Shown one piece after another: positions 32,238 through 42,077 of a stretch of 45,817 bases of DNA. The stretch comes from Comamonadaceae bacterium (GTDB taxonomy: Bacteria; Pseudomonadota; Gammaproteobacteria; Burkholderiales; Burkholderiaceae_C): assembly GCA_947450765.1 (NCBI GenBank), contig CANFXC010000016.1, forward strand, positions 1 to 45,817, in the 5' to 3' direction. Position 1 is the first letter of the stretch, and each line of letters opens with the position of its first letter. The notes below the pieces were generated by a model that worked only from the letters and a program-made list of their open reading frames with translations, was not told the DNA's origin and did no database searches. The position numbers and the translations under genes are program-made.

Positions 32238-33245
32238 ATGACCACACCTAAAAATGTCAGTACGTTCACAGCCTCACGCCGCAAAGTTCTGCAAAGTGGT
32301 GCAGCCATCGTCGGCGCACTCAGCTTGCCGGCCATCGTACGGGCACAGAGCGGCCCGAAGATCCGCATCGGCTACTGGCCGATTGCGGCGGGTTTGCCTT
32401 TTTACGCCGCCATTGAACTGGGCTATTTCAAAGAGGCCGGGCTGAATGTGGAAGTGCAGCGCTATGCCGCCGCACAGCAGATCATGGAAGGCATGCTCGC
32501 CGACCGTTGCGACGGCAGCGCCAACGGCACCGGCTCAGGCAACATTGCGGTCGGTGAACTCGCCGCGCCCGGCACCTTCAAGATTTTCTGCGCCAACCCG
32601 AGCAACCTGAAAAACGTGTTGGACGAAGTGATTGTGCCCATCGCCAGCACAGCGAAAACCATCGCTGACCTGAAAGGCAAGCGCGTTGGCTCTGGCCCGG
32701 GTATTCAAAATGTGACCTTGGCCAAAACCATCCTCGAGCGCGGTGGCGCGGTCGGTGCCACGGTGGTCGAACTGCCGATTGGTCAGCACGTGGCGGCGCT
32801 GGCGGCGGGTCAAATCGAGGGTGCTTACACACTGGAGCCCACCGGCACCATCGGACGTTTGAGCGGCACGACGCGTGTGCTCGAAGCCGGTGTGGTGTCG
32901 CATTACGTTTTGGGTGACCCGATGGCGCCATGGTTCGGCGGCGTCGCATCGCTGACCGCAGACTTCATCAAAAAGTACCCTGCAGAAACTAAAAAATTCA
33001 TCGCCGCTTATGGCAAAGGCGTGAGTTATGTCCGCAACAAGCCGGTCGAATCGCGCCAGTACCTCAAGGGCTACACCGCCATTGAAGGCGCACTGACGGC
33101 CGAGGTGCCGATGGCGGCGTACACCATGTACAACGAATTCACGCCGGCCGATGTGGCGCACTTTCAGAAGTTCTATGACTTGTTCGCTGAGCGCGGCATC
33201 TTGAAGTCTCGCGTGATGGTGGATTCGATGCTTTACAAAGGCTGA
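32238..33245 (+). CDS. ABC transporter substrate-binding protein, NMT1/taurine type
   Basis: A 335-residue periplasmic binding protein. The signal peptide contains a twin-arginine motif, SRRKVLQSGA, and cleaves after VRAQ. The mature part opens KIRIGYWPIAAGLPFYAAIE and has LADLKGKRVGSGPG-like text (IADLKGKRVGSGPGIQNVT), the SsuA/NMT1 pattern. Ligands of this family include sulfonates, pyrimidine precursors, nitrate and ureides. The gene lies between allophanate hydrolase and its own permease (5 bp gap), so a carbamoyl nitrogen compound is the likely ligand. AGGA lies 10 bases before the ATG. Confidence 0.9.
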   Translation: MTTPKNVSTFTASRRKVLQSGAAIVGALSLPAIVRAQSGPKIRIGYWPIAAGLPFYAAIELGYFKEAGLNVEVQRYAAAQQIMEGMLADRCDGSANGTGSGNIAVGELAAPGTFKIFCANPSNLKNVLDEVIVPIASTAKTIADLKGKRVGSGPGIQNVTLAKTILERGGAVGATVVELPIGQHVAALAAGQIEGAYTLEPTGTIGRLSGTTRVLEAGVVSHYVLGDPMAPWFGGVASLTADFIKKYPAETKKFIAAYGKGVSYVRNKPVESRQYLKGYTAIEGALTAEVPMAAYTMYNEFTPADVAHFQKFYDLFAERGILKSRVMVDSMLYKG

Positions 33246-33250
33246 TCGGG

Positions 33251-34099
33251 ATGGCTGCCATCCCGACTTCCGCGGCCCTGCCGGGTGCCGCCACCACGCC
33301 TTGGGTACCACCAGCGACTGAGCCGGTGGTTGGCGCACCGCGCCAACCCACGTTGGACAAGGTCTTGCCTTTCATTGGCCCCGTGGTGCTGTTCATTGTC
33401 TGGGATTTGGTGGTGCGGCTGGGCTTCATCAAGGCCATCTTGTTGCCGCCGCCGCTGGATGCCTTGGGTGCGCTGATCACCGGTTTGGCCGGTGGCCCGT
33501 TGTTGCAAGATTTCGGCATGACGGTGTGGCGCACGGTGCAAGCTTTCATGATCGCGGCCATCGTCGGCATGCCATTGGGTGTGTTGCTGGGCAGCTCTGA
33601 AAAAGCCTACCGCAGCGTTGAGTTTTTGATTGATTTTTTTCGCTCAACACCGTCGTCGGCACTGATCCCGTTGTTCCTGATGATCTTCGGCGTGTCGGAG
33701 ATCAACAAGGTGGCGATTGCCGCATTTGGTGCGTTGCTGATTGTGGTGTTCAACAGCGCGTATGGCGTGATCAACGCCCGCAAGCAGCGCGTCATGGCGG
33801 CCAAGGTGATGGGTGCGTCGCGTTGGCAGGTCTTCAAAGATGTGCTGATCTGGGAAAGCTTGCAGCCGAGTTTTGTCGGCCTGCGCTCAGCGGTGTCGAT
33901 GGCGCTGGTCATCGTGGTGGTGGCGGAGATGTTCATCGGTGCAGACAGTGGTCTGGGCAACCGCATCATCAACTCGCAACAAGTCATGAATGTGCGCGAT
34001 ATGTATGCGTCCATATTGGCGGCCGGTGCGCTCGGTTATGCCCTGAATGTTTTGTTTTTGATGCTGGAAAAACGCATCGTTCACTGGAGCGGAAGATGA
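33251..34099 (+). CDS. ABC transporter permease, taurine/nitrate type
   Basis: A 282-residue inner-membrane permease with about six helices. The EAA loop, which contacts the ATPase, reads RVMAAKVMGASRWQVFKDV. The N-terminus before the first helix (ATTPWVPPATEPVVGAP) is Pro-rich and probably cytoplasmic. Other family text is TVWRTVQAFMIAAIVGMPLG and SALIPLFLMIFGVSEINKVA. The start follows the binding protein by 5 bp, and the stop overlaps the ATPase ATG by 4 bases. Confidence 0.93.
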   Translation: MAAIPTSAALPGAATTPWVPPATEPVVGAPRQPTLDKVLPFIGPVVLFIVWDLVVRLGFIKAILLPPPLDALGALITGLAGGPLLQDFGMTVWRTVQAFMIAAIVGMPLGVLLGSSEKAYRSVEFLIDFFRSTPSSALIPLFLMIFGVSEINKVAIAAFGALLIVVFNSAYGVINARKQRVMAAKVMGASRWQVFKDVLIWESLQPSFVGLRSAVSMALVIVVVAEMFIGADSGLGNRIINSQQVMNVRDMYASILAAGALGYALNVLFLMLEKRIVHWSGR

Positions 34100-34917
34100 G
34101 TGCAGTTCTTAACGCGCCTTTTTATGCAGACGTGCCGGTGCCACCTTTTCGGCCTGGGCCGGTGGGCACGCACATCACCATCCGCGGTTTGACCAAGTAC
34201 TTTGCGGGCTGGCCGTTGTATGAAAACTTCGACCTGGATATTCCGAAGCACAAAATCACCTCGGTGTTCGGCCCCAATGGTTGCGGCAAGTCGACACTGA
34301 TCAACATGATTGCCGGGCTGGTGCCGATCGATTCGGGCGAAATTCTGTTCGACGGCAAGACCCTCAAAGACACCAAGATCGGCTACGTTTTTCAGAACTA
34401 CCGGGAAGCTCTTTTTCCGTGGATGCGCACCATCGACAACATCGCCTATCCGCTGAAGCTGGAAGGCAAGTCGAAAGCCGAAGTCGACCGCCGCATGGCC
34501 GAGTTGGTGGCGTCCTTTGACGTCAAGTTTGATTTGAACCGTTACCCCTACGAACTCTCAGGCGGGCAACAACAAACCGCCTCCATCATGCGAGCGCTGG
34601 CACCGAATCCTGAAGTGCTATTTCTGGACGAACCTTTCTCAGCGCTGGACTTCGAAATGACGCTCTTCATCCGCGAAAAGCTGCAAGAAGTTTTCATGCA
34701 AACCGGCACCACCATGTTGCTGGTCTCGCACGATTTGGAAGAAGCCGTTTACCTGGCTGACGAAGTCTTGCTGTTGACCAAGCGGCCGACCCGCGTGGCA
34801 GAAATACTGCCTTACAGCGATGCCAGACCGCGCACGGTTGAAACCCTGACAGAGCCAAGTTTCATCCACGCCAAAAAACGCAGCCTGGAAGTTTTCCAGC
34901 GCGAAGTTCGGCGTTGA
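34096..34917 (+). CDS. ABC transporter ATP-binding protein, taurine/nitrate type
   Basis: A 273-residue ATPase. Walker A is FGPNGCGKST, the Q loop YVFQNYREALFPWM, the signature ELSGGQQQTASIMRALA, Walker B EVLFLDEPFSALD, and the switch histidine is in LLVSHDLEEAVYLAD. All catalytic residues are intact. It has an N-terminal extension of about 25 residues (FYADVPVPPFRPGPVG). The neighbours indicate import for the substrate bound by the 32238 protein. An inverted repeat, TTGAATC/GATTCAA, follows at 34914-34948, in the gap before atzG. Confidence 0.94.
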   Translation: MSAVLNAPFYADVPVPPFRPGPVGTHITIRGLTKYFAGWPLYENFDLDIPKHKITSVFGPNGCGKSTLINMIAGLVPIDSGEILFDGKTLKDTKIGYVFQNYREALFPWMRTIDNIAYPLKLEGKSKAEVDRRMAELVASFDVKFDLNRYPYELSGGQQQTASIMRALAPNPEVLFLDEPFSALDFEMTLFIREKLQEVFMQTGTTMLLVSHDLEEAVYLADEVLLLTKRPTRVAEILPYSDARPRTVETLTEPSFIHAKKRSLEVFQREVRR

Positions 34918-34969
34918 ATCTCGCTGTTGATTTCCTGTGTTGATTCAATCGCCAAGAAAGACTTTTTGA

Positions 34970-35191
34970 ATGAATGACGCTCTCAGCTTGCAGTACGTGA
35001 AAACGACTGCCGAACTGCTCATGCTGCCGCTGGACGATGCACAAGTTGCTCGCGTGGCGGTGCATTTACAGCGCACCGCAGCGATGGCAAGCTTGTTGGA
35101 CAGCGCTGCTTTGGTGGCGCATGACGAGTTGGCCGAAATTTACTGCCCTGCGTCTTTTCCTGCGGGTGATCCAGCAGGTCCCAGCGTATGA
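34970..35191 (+). CDS. atzG: AtzG-like small subunit (DUF4089, HpxX-like)
   Basis: A 73-residue protein with a GatC-like short helical pattern: YVKTTAELLMLPLDDAQVAR and VAVHLQRTAAMASLLDSAAL, ending PAGDPAG. In the atrazine degrader Pseudomonas sp. ADP, AtzG is a small partner needed by AtzE, as GatC is for GatA; HpxX in Klebsiella is the matching DUF4089 protein. Here the stop overlaps the AtzE-like ATG by 4 bases, which supports a stable AtzEG complex. Assignment rests on size, pattern and position. Confidence 0.85.
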   Translation: MNDALSLQYVKTTAELLMLPLDDAQVARVAVHLQRTAAMASLLDSAALVAHDELAEIYCPASFPAGDPAGPSV

Positions 35192-36627
35192 GCGCGGCCC
35201 TGAACCAGCACGGTGACGCGGTGCAGATGGCTGCCGCCGTGCGGCAAGGCGATGTCAGTGCGCGTGAGTTGCTGACGGCGAGTTTGGCGCGCATCGAGGC
35301 GACCGACGCGCGCGTCAACGCCTTCACCTGCCAGACGCAGGAGCGCGCTTTCGCAGAAGCTGATGCGGTGGACGCGCGCCGCAGTGCCTTGGTGAAACAA
35401 GGACATGGGCAAGCGCAATTACGGGATCCATTGGGCCCCTTAGCCGGCGTTCCGTACGCGGTGAAAAACCTCTACGACATCGTTGGTGAGGTCACGCTGG
35501 CGGGCTCGGTCATCAACCGCAGTCACCCGCCGGCCGGCTCAGATGCCTTTTTGGTGAAGCAGATGAAAGCCGCTGGTGCGGTGCTGGTCGGCGCGCTGAA
35601 CATGGACGAGTACGCCTACGGCTTCACCACTGAAAACACGCACTACGGTCCCTGCCACAACCCGCATGATCTGGCGCGCCTCAGCGGCGGCTCGTCCGGT
35701 GGTTCGGGTGCGGCAGTGGCGGCTGGTCAAGTGCCTTTGAGCTTGGGTTCAGACACCAATGGCTCCATACGCGTGCCGGCGTCGCTGTGCGGCGTCTGGG
35801 GTTTGAAGCCGACGTTTGGCCGGCTCTCAAGACGTGGCACTTACCCCTTTGTGCACAGCATTGACCACTTGGGCCCGATGGCCAGCAGCATGGCCGGGCT
35901 GGCGCTGGCCTACGACGCATTGCAAGGCCCCGACGCGCACGACCCGGGTTGTCACGCGCAGCGCGTGCAGCCGGTGGCCGCATCTGTGCAGCACTCGTCC
36001 ACAGGCTTAAGAGTCGGCGTGCTCAACGGTTACTTTGACGACCACGCCAGCGCTGCTGCGCGTGAGGTGGTGGCGCTGGCCGCCCGCACCTTGGGCACTT
36101 CGGCCAGCGTGTCTTGGCCAGACGCCGGTCTGGCGCGTGCGGCGGCTTTCATCATCACGGCCAGCGAAGGCGGCAGTCTGCACCTCGACGATTTACGCAC
36201 GCAGCTGGCGGCGTTTGAGCCGCTGTCGGTGGATCGTTTTGTGGCCGGTGCCTTGCAGCCGGTCGACTGGTATTTGCGCGCGCAGCGGTTTCGGCGTATC
36301 TACCGCGACCGCATCAACGCGCTGTTTACTGATTGGGATGTGCTCATCACGGCGGCCACGCCGGTCAGTGCGCCGCTCATCGGCACCGAATGGCTGGACA
36401 TCAATGGCACGCAACAGCCTTGCCGTGCAGCCATGGGTTTGCTGACGCAACCGATCTCATTTGCAGGCTGCCCGGTGGTGACCGCACCGATGTGGCCGAG
36501 CAGCACCCACGGCATGCCTTTGGGCGTGCAGGTCATTGCCGCACCGTGGCGCGAAGACTTGGCGTTTGCCGTGGCGCGGCAACTCAGCGACGCCGGTGTC
36601 GCGCAGGTCAAAGCGGCTGCTTGCTGA
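35188..36627 (+). CDS. atzE: AtzE-like amidase (1-carboxybiuret hydrolase, HpxY-like)
   Basis: A 479-residue amidase-signature hydrolase. The triad is K93 in [13 protein letters not shown]169 in [13 protein letters not shown] and S193 in [26 protein letters not shown] text ([20 protein letters not shown]) is typical of the AtzE/HpxY subgroup. AtzE converts 1-carboxybiuret to 1,3-dicarboxyurea, which AtzF then breaks down; HpxY is linked to oxalurate use in purine breakdown. Both substrates carry an amide next to a carboxylate, so either is possible here. Its partner AtzG overlaps at the start, and the AtzH-like gene follows after 40 bp. Confidence 0.9.
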   Translation: MSAALNQHGDAVQMAAAVRQGDVSARELLTASLARIEATDARVNAFTCQTQERAFAEADAVDARRSALVKQGHGQAQLRDPLGPLAGVPYAVKNLYDIVGEVTLAGSVINRSHPPAGSDAFLVKQMKAAGAVLVGALNMDEYAYGFTTENTHYGPCHNPHDLARLSGGSSGGSGAAVAAGQVPLSLGSDTNGSIRVPASLCGVWGLKPTFGRLSRRGTYPFVHSIDHLGPMASSMAGLALAYDALQGPDAHDPGCHAQRVQPVAASVQHSSTGLRVGVLNGYFDDHASAAAREVVALAARTLGTSASVSWPDAGLARAAAFIITASEGGSLHLDDLRTQLAAFEPLSVDRFVAGALQPVDWYLRAQRFRRIYRDRINALFTDWDVLITAATPVSAPLIGTEWLDINGTQQPCRAAMGLLTQPISFAGCPVVTAPMWPSSTHGMPLGVQVIAAPWREDLAFAVARQLSDAGVAQVKAAAC

Positions 36628-36667
36628 AGCCCATCACACGTCCCTTCAATTCGAACATCACCACCCT

Positions 36668-37045
36668 ATGACCGCTATCAATCTACCCGACGTCCTGGCT
36701 GAAGTCAGTGTTCAATTTGCACGCTACGAACAAGCGCTGGTGACCAACGATGTTGCCGTGTTGGACGAACTGTTTTGGGACAGCCCGCACACGTTGCGTT
36801 ATGGCGCGACTGAAAACCTCTACGGTGCCGACGAGATCAAGGCCTTTCGGGCCGGTCGGCCAGCGCAGGGCTTAGACCGTGTGCTGCTGAAAACGGTCAT
36901 CACCACTTATGGCCAAGACATGGCCAACGCCAATGTTGAATTTCAGCGCGTCGGCAGCCCGCGCACGGGACGCCAAAGCCAAACCTGGCTGCGCACGCCA
37001 GAGGGCTGGCGCGTGGTGGCTGCACATGTGAGCTTGCTGGCCTGA
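36668..37045 (+). CDS. AtzH/HpxZ-like protein (DUF3225, SnoaL-like fold)
   Basis: A 125-residue protein with an NTF2/SnoaL-type pattern: [20 protein letters not shown], then [34 protein letters not shown] and [18 protein letters not shown]. The family is known as AtzH in cyanuric acid clusters and HpxZ in oxalurate clusters; it has been found with AtzEG, and its exact catalytic role is not settled. Position after AtzG-AtzE is the same as in those clusters, which makes the assignment strong. Confidence 0.88.
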   Translation: MTAINLPDVLAEVSVQFARYEQALVTNDVAVLDELFWDSPHTLRYGATENLYGADEIKAFRAGRPAQGLDRVLLKTVITTYGQDMANANVEFQRVGSPRTGRQSQTWLRTPEGWRVVAAHVSLLA

Positions 37046-37124
37046 ACGCCGCCCTAATTTATGTTTCCCCGTTACCTCGTTCTCGTCGTTCCCTTTGTTC
37101 TTGTTGTCAAACGTTGGAGATCCC

Positions 37125-38240
37125 ATGACCACGAATTTCACTCGCCGCGCCTCCCTTAAGTCACTTGCAGCTCTTGGTGCCGCCGGCACGCTGGGCAGCT
37201 GGGCCACGCTGGCCCAAGCGCAAAAACCCCTCACCATTGGCGTCATTTACGTCGGCCCCCGTGACGACTACGGCTACAACCAGGCGCAGGCTGAAGCCGT
37301 AGCCCTGCTCAAAAAAATGCCTGGCATCAAAGTCGTTGAAGAAGAAAACGTGCCTGAAACTGCGGCCGTTCAAAAAACCATGACCGGCATGATTGCGCAA
37401 GACGGCGCGTCCTTGATTTTCCCAACCTCCTACGGTTACTTTGACCCGCACATGCTGGCGGTCGCTGCCAAGTTTCCAGACACGCGCTTTGCCCATTGCG
37501 GCGGCCTGTGGACCGAAGGCAAGCACCCGAAAAATACCGGCAGTTTCTTCGGCTATATCGACGAATGCCAGTACCTGAACGGCGTGATTGCCGGCCACAT
37601 GAGCAAGAGCGGCAAGATTGGCTTTGTGGCTGCCAAGCCGATTCCACAGGTGCTGCGCAACATCAATGCCTTCACCATGGGTGCTCGCTCGGTCAAGCCC
37701 GGCATCACCACCAGCGTCATCTTCACGGGTGACTGGTCGATGCCGGTGAAAGAAGCCGAAGCGACCAACTCGCTGGCCGACCAGGGCGTCGATGTTTTCA
37801 CCATGCACGTTGACGGCCCCAAGGTCATCGTCGAGACCGCAGCCAAGCGCGGCAAGATGGTTTGCGGGTACCACGCCAGCCAAGCCAAGCTCGCGCCGAA
37901 TGCCTACCTGACGGGTGCCGAATGGCATTGGCTGACGGCTTACACCGCCTTCATCGAAGCGGCGCGCAGCGGCAAGCCGCACCCGAACTTTGTTCGGGGT
38001 GGCTTGAAGGAAGGCTTCGTCAAGATGTCGGCCTACGGCCCGGCCGTCACCGAGCCCGCCAAAAAATCGGCCGATGCCATCAAGGCGCAAATGATCGCCG
38101 GCAAGTTCGACATCTTCAAAGGCCCGCTCAAGGACAACAAAGGCAACGTCGTGGTGGCTGCCGGGAAGTCATTCAAACAGAGCGACATCGAACTGGAAAA
38201 AATGAACTACCTGGTGGAAGGCGTCATCGGCTCGGTCTAA
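37125..38240 (+). CDS. BMP family ABC transporter substrate-binding protein
   Basis: A 371-residue secreted binding protein of the BMP/PnrA family. The signal peptide is SLKSLAALGAAGTLGSWATLAQAQ. KPLTIGVIYVGPRDDYGYNQ opens the mature domain, and MIAQDGASLIFPTSYGYFDP, TGSFFGYIDECQYLNGVIAGHM and GYHASQAKLAPNAYLTGAEW follow. BMP proteins elsewhere bind purine nucleosides or bases, but bacterial members next to amidohydrolase genes may take ureides. A GGAGA site lies 8 bases before ATG 37125. It begins the second importer of the cluster; a 32-codon open frame at 37061 overlaps its leader. Confidence 0.92.
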   Translation: MTTNFTRRASLKSLAALGAAGTLGSWATLAQAQKPLTIGVIYVGPRDDYGYNQAQAEAVALLKKMPGIKVVEEENVPETAAVQKTMTGMIAQDGASLIFPTSYGYFDPHMLAVAAKFPDTRFAHCGGLWTEGKHPKNTGSFFGYIDECQYLNGVIAGHMSKSGKIGFVAAKPIPQVLRNINAFTMGARSVKPGITTSVIFTGDWSMPVKEAEATNSLADQGVDVFTMHVDGPKVIVETAAKRGKMVCGYHASQAKLAPNAYLTGAEWHWLTAYTAFIEAARSGKPHPNFVRGGLKEGFVKMSAYGPAVTEPAKKSADAIKAQMIAGKFDIFKGPLKDNKGNVVVAAGKSFKQSDIELEKMNYLVEGVIGSV

Positions 38241-38312
38241 ATTGCCGCAAGGCCGCAGACAGGCCAGTTTTGGCTTGTCTGCGCAACGACTGAGTTCTTA
38301 AAGCGACCCGCC

Positions 38313-39377
38313 ATGCGTTCAACCCTTGAAGACCTCCTACTGCCAATCGCGGCCATCCTGGCGGCGTTGCTGTTGTTCGGGTTGTTTGTCATGCTCAGCG
38401 GACTGAACCCGCTGGACGTCTGGCGACTGCTCTTCATGGGCGCTTTTGGCGATGCGTATTCCTGGCAAAACACCTTGCAGCGCGCCGCGCCCCTGATGCT
38501 GACAGCGCTGTGCGTGGTGATTCCGGCACGCGCCGGACTGGTGGTGATTGGCGGCGAAGGTGCGCTGGTGTTGGGCGGTCTGGCTGCGGCCGTTCTGGCC
38601 CACGCCTTGCCACCTGCTGTTGCGCTGTCGGCACCGCTGGCCGGCAGTCTTTTGGTGTGTCTGGCCGCTGCGGCAGCGGGTGGCTTGTGGGTCATGCTGG
38701 CCGGCTGGCTGCGTCAGTACCGCGGCATCAACGAGACCATCAGCAGCTTGCTGTTGGCCTATGTGGCTATTGGTTTGTTTAAGCATTTTGTCGAGGGGCC
38801 GCTGCGCGATCCGTCGAGTCTGAACACGCCGTCGACTTACGAGCTCGCCGAGGGCCTGCGCATCGGCGCCATGGGCGGCAGCGACGTGCACTGGGGATTG
38901 GTGGTCGGTGTTGTGGCTTGCCTCGTGGCCGAGCTGTGGCTTCGTTTGACGACCTCAGGGTTTGCGGTACGCGTGGTTGGTGGCAACATGCGGGCCGCGC
39001 AGTTGGTCGGCTTGCCTGCATCGCGTCTGGTGTTGTTGGCCTGTTTGCTTGGTGGTGCGGCTGCCGGTGTGGCGGGCGGTATCGAGGTGGCGGCGGTGCA
39101 CACCAAAGCCAATGCGGCGCTGATCGCCGGGTACGGCTACGCTGGTATTTTGGTGGCTTTCATGGCGCGGCAAAGCCCATTGGCCGTGATTCCGGTGGCT
39201 ATTTTGTTGGGTGGTTTCGGTGCCGCCGGCAGTCTGTTGCAGCGCCGGCTCGGCATGCCAGACGCTTCGGTGCTGGTTTTGCAGGGTTTGGCTTTTGTTT
39301 TGATCTTGGCCAGTGAAGCACTGCGGGGCGGCGCCTGGCGCACTTGGTTGCGTTCGGCTCACAAGGTGGCAGCATGA
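38313..39377 (+). CDS. BMP-type ABC transporter permease 1
   Basis: A 354-residue membrane protein with about nine hydrophobic segments, of the YufP/BMP-permease type. Diagnostic text is AAPLMLTALCVVIPARAGLVVIGGEGALVLGGL and YRGINETISSLLLAYVAIGL. GGNMRAAQLVGLPASRLVLLACLLGGAAAGVAGGIEV is the ATPase-contact and following helix region. Its stop overlaps the second permease ATG by 4 bases. Confidence 0.91.
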   Translation: MRSTLEDLLLPIAAILAALLLFGLFVMLSGLNPLDVWRLLFMGAFGDAYSWQNTLQRAAPLMLTALCVVIPARAGLVVIGGEGALVLGGLAAAVLAHALPPAVALSAPLAGSLLVCLAAAAAGGLWVMLAGWLRQYRGINETISSLLLAYVAIGLFKHFVEGPLRDPSSLNTPSTYELAEGLRIGAMGGSDVHWGLVVGVVACLVAELWLRLTTSGFAVRVVGGNMRAAQLVGLPASRLVLLACLLGGAAAGVAGGIEVAAVHTKANAALIAGYGYAGILVAFMARQSPLAVIPVAILLGGFGAAGSLLQRRLGMPDASVLVLQGLAFVLILASEALRGGAWRTWLRSAHKVAA

Positions 39378-40291
39378 ACGTCGATGACACACTGATTTTT
39401 CTGGCCGGTATTTTGGGCGGTGCCTTGCGCATTGGTGTGCCCTTCTTGTTCGTCAGTCTGGGCGAATGCTTGAGTGAAAAATCCGGTCGCATCAACCTCG
39501 GACTGGAAGGCGTGCTGGTGTTCTCGGCGATGGCCGCTTTCGGTGCTTCGTGGCTGAGCGGCTCGGCCTGGGTGGGGGTGCTGGCGGCGGCGCTGTGTGG
39601 CGGCTTGCTCGCGCTCTTGCATGGTCTCTTGTGTTCCTTGCCGCGCGTCAATGACGTGGCCACGGGCATCGCGCTCATGCTGCTGGGCATGGGGCTGGCT
39701 TTTTACTTCGGCAAGCCTTTGATCCAACCACAAGCACCGCAGTTGCAGCCAATTGCACTGGGGGCTTGGAGCAGCTCGCCAGCGGTTCGGTCAGCGCTGC
39801 AAATCAATGCGCTGGTGCCGATCGGTTTGTTGCTGGCCTGTGTCATGGCCTGGGTCTTTGCGAACACCCGCGTCGGCTTGCTGGTGCGGCTGGTCGGCGA
39901 CTCTGCACAAGCCGCGCGCGCACTCGGCTACCCGGTGGCTGGCGTGCGCATTGCGGCGACCGTGGTGGGCGGCATGATTGCTGGCTTGGGCGGCGCATCG
40001 CTGACGCTGTTTTACCCGGGCAGCTGGAACGAGGGCATCTCCAGCGGTCAGGGTTTGATCGCCGTGGCACTGGTGATTTTTGCGCGCTGGAGCCCGCTGC
40101 GCTGCGTCGGTGCGGCGCTGCTGTTTGGTGGCGCGGGCGCCATGGGCCCGGCACTGCAATCGATCGGTATTGGCTGGGGCTATCACCTTTTCAACACCTT
40201 GCCTTACGTGCTCACGCTGGTAATTCTGGTCTTGACCTGCCGCCCCGGCGCCGTCATCGCCGGTAGCCCGGGCGAACTCTCGGCACGCTGA
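39374..40291 (+). CDS. BMP-type ABC transporter permease 2
   Basis: A 305-residue membrane protein of the YufQ type. SLGECLSEKSGRINLGLEGVLVFSAM is the family signature near residue 30. VGDSAQAARALGYPVAGVRIAATVVGGMIAGLGGA is the cytoplasmic coupling loop and helix. It pairs with the upstream permease. The frame stays open before the ATG, but that part lies inside permease 1. It is followed after 49 bp by the formamidase gene, so the ATPase of this importer is separated from its permeases by two enzyme genes. Confidence 0.91.
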   Translation: MNVDDTLIFLAGILGGALRIGVPFLFVSLGECLSEKSGRINLGLEGVLVFSAMAAFGASWLSGSAWVGVLAAALCGGLLALLHGLLCSLPRVNDVATGIALMLLGMGLAFYFGKPLIQPQAPQLQPIALGAWSSSPAVRSALQINALVPIGLLLACVMAWVFANTRVGLLVRLVGDSAQAARALGYPVAGVRIAATVVGGMIAGLGGASLTLFYPGSWNEGISSGQGLIAVALVIFARWSPLRCVGAALLFGGAGAMGPALQSIGIGWGYHLFNTLPYVLTLVILVLTCRPGAVIAGSPGELSAR

Positions 40292-40340
40292 ACAACGCCA
40301 CAAATTAACAGCACAACATTACGACACAAAGGACGCACAC

Positions 40341-41378
40341 ATGACCGGACTCGGTGGACTCAACAAATCAAAACACGGCGTGGTGGTCGGGCTGGTGCAG
40401 CTGCAGTTGCCGGTGGTCGCCACGCCTGAACAACTGGCGGCGCAGACCGCGCGCATTTGCGAGCTGGTCGGCAAAGCCAGACGCAACCAGTCCGGCATGG
40501 ACCTGGTGGTGTTCCCCGAGTACGCCTTGCATGGCTTGTCGATGGACACCAACCCGGCCATCATGTGCACCCTTGACGGACCCGAGGTCGCCGCTTTCAA
40601 AGCGGCTTGCATCACGCACAAGATTTGGGGTTGCTTTTCCATCATGGAGGCCAACCCCGACGGCAACCCCTACAACAGCGGCCTCATCATCGATGACACC
40701 GGCAGCATCCAACTTTATTACCGCAAGCTGCACCCTTGGGTGCCCGTCGAGCCTTGGGAACCTGGCAACTTGGGTGTGCCGGTCTGCGACGGACCGAACG
40801 GCAGCCGCTTGTCACTGATCATCTGCCACGACGGCATGTTTCCCGAGATGGCCCGCGAAGCGGCCTACAAAGGCGCAGAGATCATCTTGCGCACGGCTGG
40901 CTACACGGCACCGATTCGCCACGCTTGGAAGATCACCAACCAAGCCAACGCCTTTTGCAACTTGGCCTACACCGCCAGCGTTTGCATGAGCGGCAGCGAC
41001 GGCAGTTTTGACTCCATGGGCGAGGGCATGTTTTGTAACTTTGACGGCACGGTGTTGGTCGAAGGCGGCGGCCGGCCCGACGAGATCATCACCTGCGAAT
41101 TGCGGCCCGACCTGGTGCGCGAGGCGCGGCGTGGCTGGGGCGTCGAGAACAATATGTACCAGCTCTACCACCGCGGTTATGTGGCGGTCAAAGGCGGCGC
41201 GCAAGACTGCCCTTACACCTACATGCAAGACATGGCGGCCGGCCGCTACGCACTGCCATGGCCGGTCGATGTGCAAGACGGATCGCCATGCGGTTTTGCA
41301 CCGCCCACGCGCGCCTACAAGGGGCCGGAAGCCAACCCCTTGATGCCGGAGTCCGCTGTGCCCAAGGCGAGCGCATGA
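40341..41378 (+). CDS. amiF: Formamidase (nitrilase superfamily)
   Basis: A 345-residue C-N hydrolase that splits formamide to formate and ammonia. The Glu-Lys-Cys triad is E60 in [14 protein letters not shown]129 in [20 protein letters not shown] and C162 in [14 protein letters not shown]. The text GDLGMPVCEGPGGS of Helicobacter AmiF is matched by [14 protein letters not shown], and [17 protein letters not shown] by its WGLENNIYNLGHRGYVA. These AmiF-specific segments separate it from the aliphatic amidase AmiE, although AmiE-like activity cannot be excluded. The start has AAAGGA 7 bases upstream. It overlaps the BiuH-like gene by 4 bases. Confidence 0.92.
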   Translation: MTGLGGLNKSKHGVVVGLVQLQLPVVATPEQLAAQTARICELVGKARRNQSGMDLVVFPEYALHGLSMDTNPAIMCTLDGPEVAAFKAACITHKIWGCFSIMEANPDGNPYNSGLIIDDTGSIQLYYRKLHPWVPVEPWEPGNLGVPVCDGPNGSRLSLIICHDGMFPEMAREAAYKGAEIILRTAGYTAPIRHAWKITNQANAFCNLAYTASVCMSGSDGSFDSMGEGMFCNFDGTVLVEGGGRPDEIITCELRPDLVREARRGWGVENNMYQLYHRGYVAVKGGAQDCPYTYMQDMAAGRYALPWPVDVQDGSPCGFAPPTRAYKGPEANPLMPESAVPKASA

Positions 41379-42073
41379 GCCGCTTCATTCAAGCCGAGCC
41401 CTACGCCTGGCCGTATGACGGTGCGCTGAGCCCGGTCAACACGGCGCTCATCATCATCGACATGCAGATTGATTTTTGCGGCGTAGGCGGCTACGTTGAC
41501 AAAATGGGTTACGACATTTCGCTCACGCGTGCGCCGATCGAACCCTTGCAAAAAGTGTTGCAGCTGATGCGCCAGCAGGGCTTTTGCATCATCCACACAC
41601 GTGAAGGTCACCGGCCTGATTTGTCAGACCTGCCGGCCAACAAACGCTGGCGTTCACGGCAGATCGGCACTGACGGCGTGGGCGTCGGTGACGCGGGTCC
41701 ATGCGGCCGCATCTTGGTGCGCGGCGAGCCGGGCTGGGAGATCATTCCGGAGCTGGCGCCACTGCCTGGTGAAGTCGTCATCGACAAACCGGGCAAGGGC
41801 TCGTTTTACGCGACTGACTTAGAGCTGGTGCTGCACACGCGCGGCATCCGCAATCTGGTGCTGGCCGGTATCACCACCGACGTGTGCGTGCACACCACTT
41901 TGCGCGATGCCAACGACCGCGGTTTGGAGTGTCTGGTGCTGTCCGACTGCACCGCCGCCACCGACCTGGGCAATCACCTCGCGGCCTTGAAGATGATCAC
42001 CATGCAGGGCGGTGTGTTCGGAGCGCATACGTCCTCGTCAAAGCTGCTCACGTCTTTGGCGGCGGCCGTCTAA
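41375..42073 (+). CDS. biuH: Biuret amidohydrolase-like isochorismatase-fold hydrolase
   Basis: A 232-residue cysteine hydrolase. Triad: D29 in [13 protein letters not shown]138 in [16 protein letters not shown] and C171 in [17 protein letters not shown], with the usual cis-peptide region before the Cys. Segments [51 protein letters not shown] and GAHTSSS closely resemble biuret hydrolase BiuH of Rhizobium, recalled from memory. BiuH makes allophanate and ammonia from biuret, and AtzF in this cluster finishes the job. A ureidoacrylate hydrolase (RutB) or N-carbamoyl amide hydrolase is the main alternative. Confidence 0.85.
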   Translation: MSRFIQAEPYAWPYDGALSPVNTALIIIDMQIDFCGVGGYVDKMGYDISLTRAPIEPLQKVLQLMRQQGFCIIHTREGHRPDLSDLPANKRWRSRQIGTDGVGVGDAGPCGRILVRGEPGWEIIPELAPLPGEVVIDKPGKGSFYATDLELVLHTRGIRNLVLAGITTDVCVHTTLRDANDRGLECLVLSDCTAATDLGNHLAALKMITMQGGVFGAHTSSSKLLTSLAAAV

Positions 42074-42077
42074 AGCC

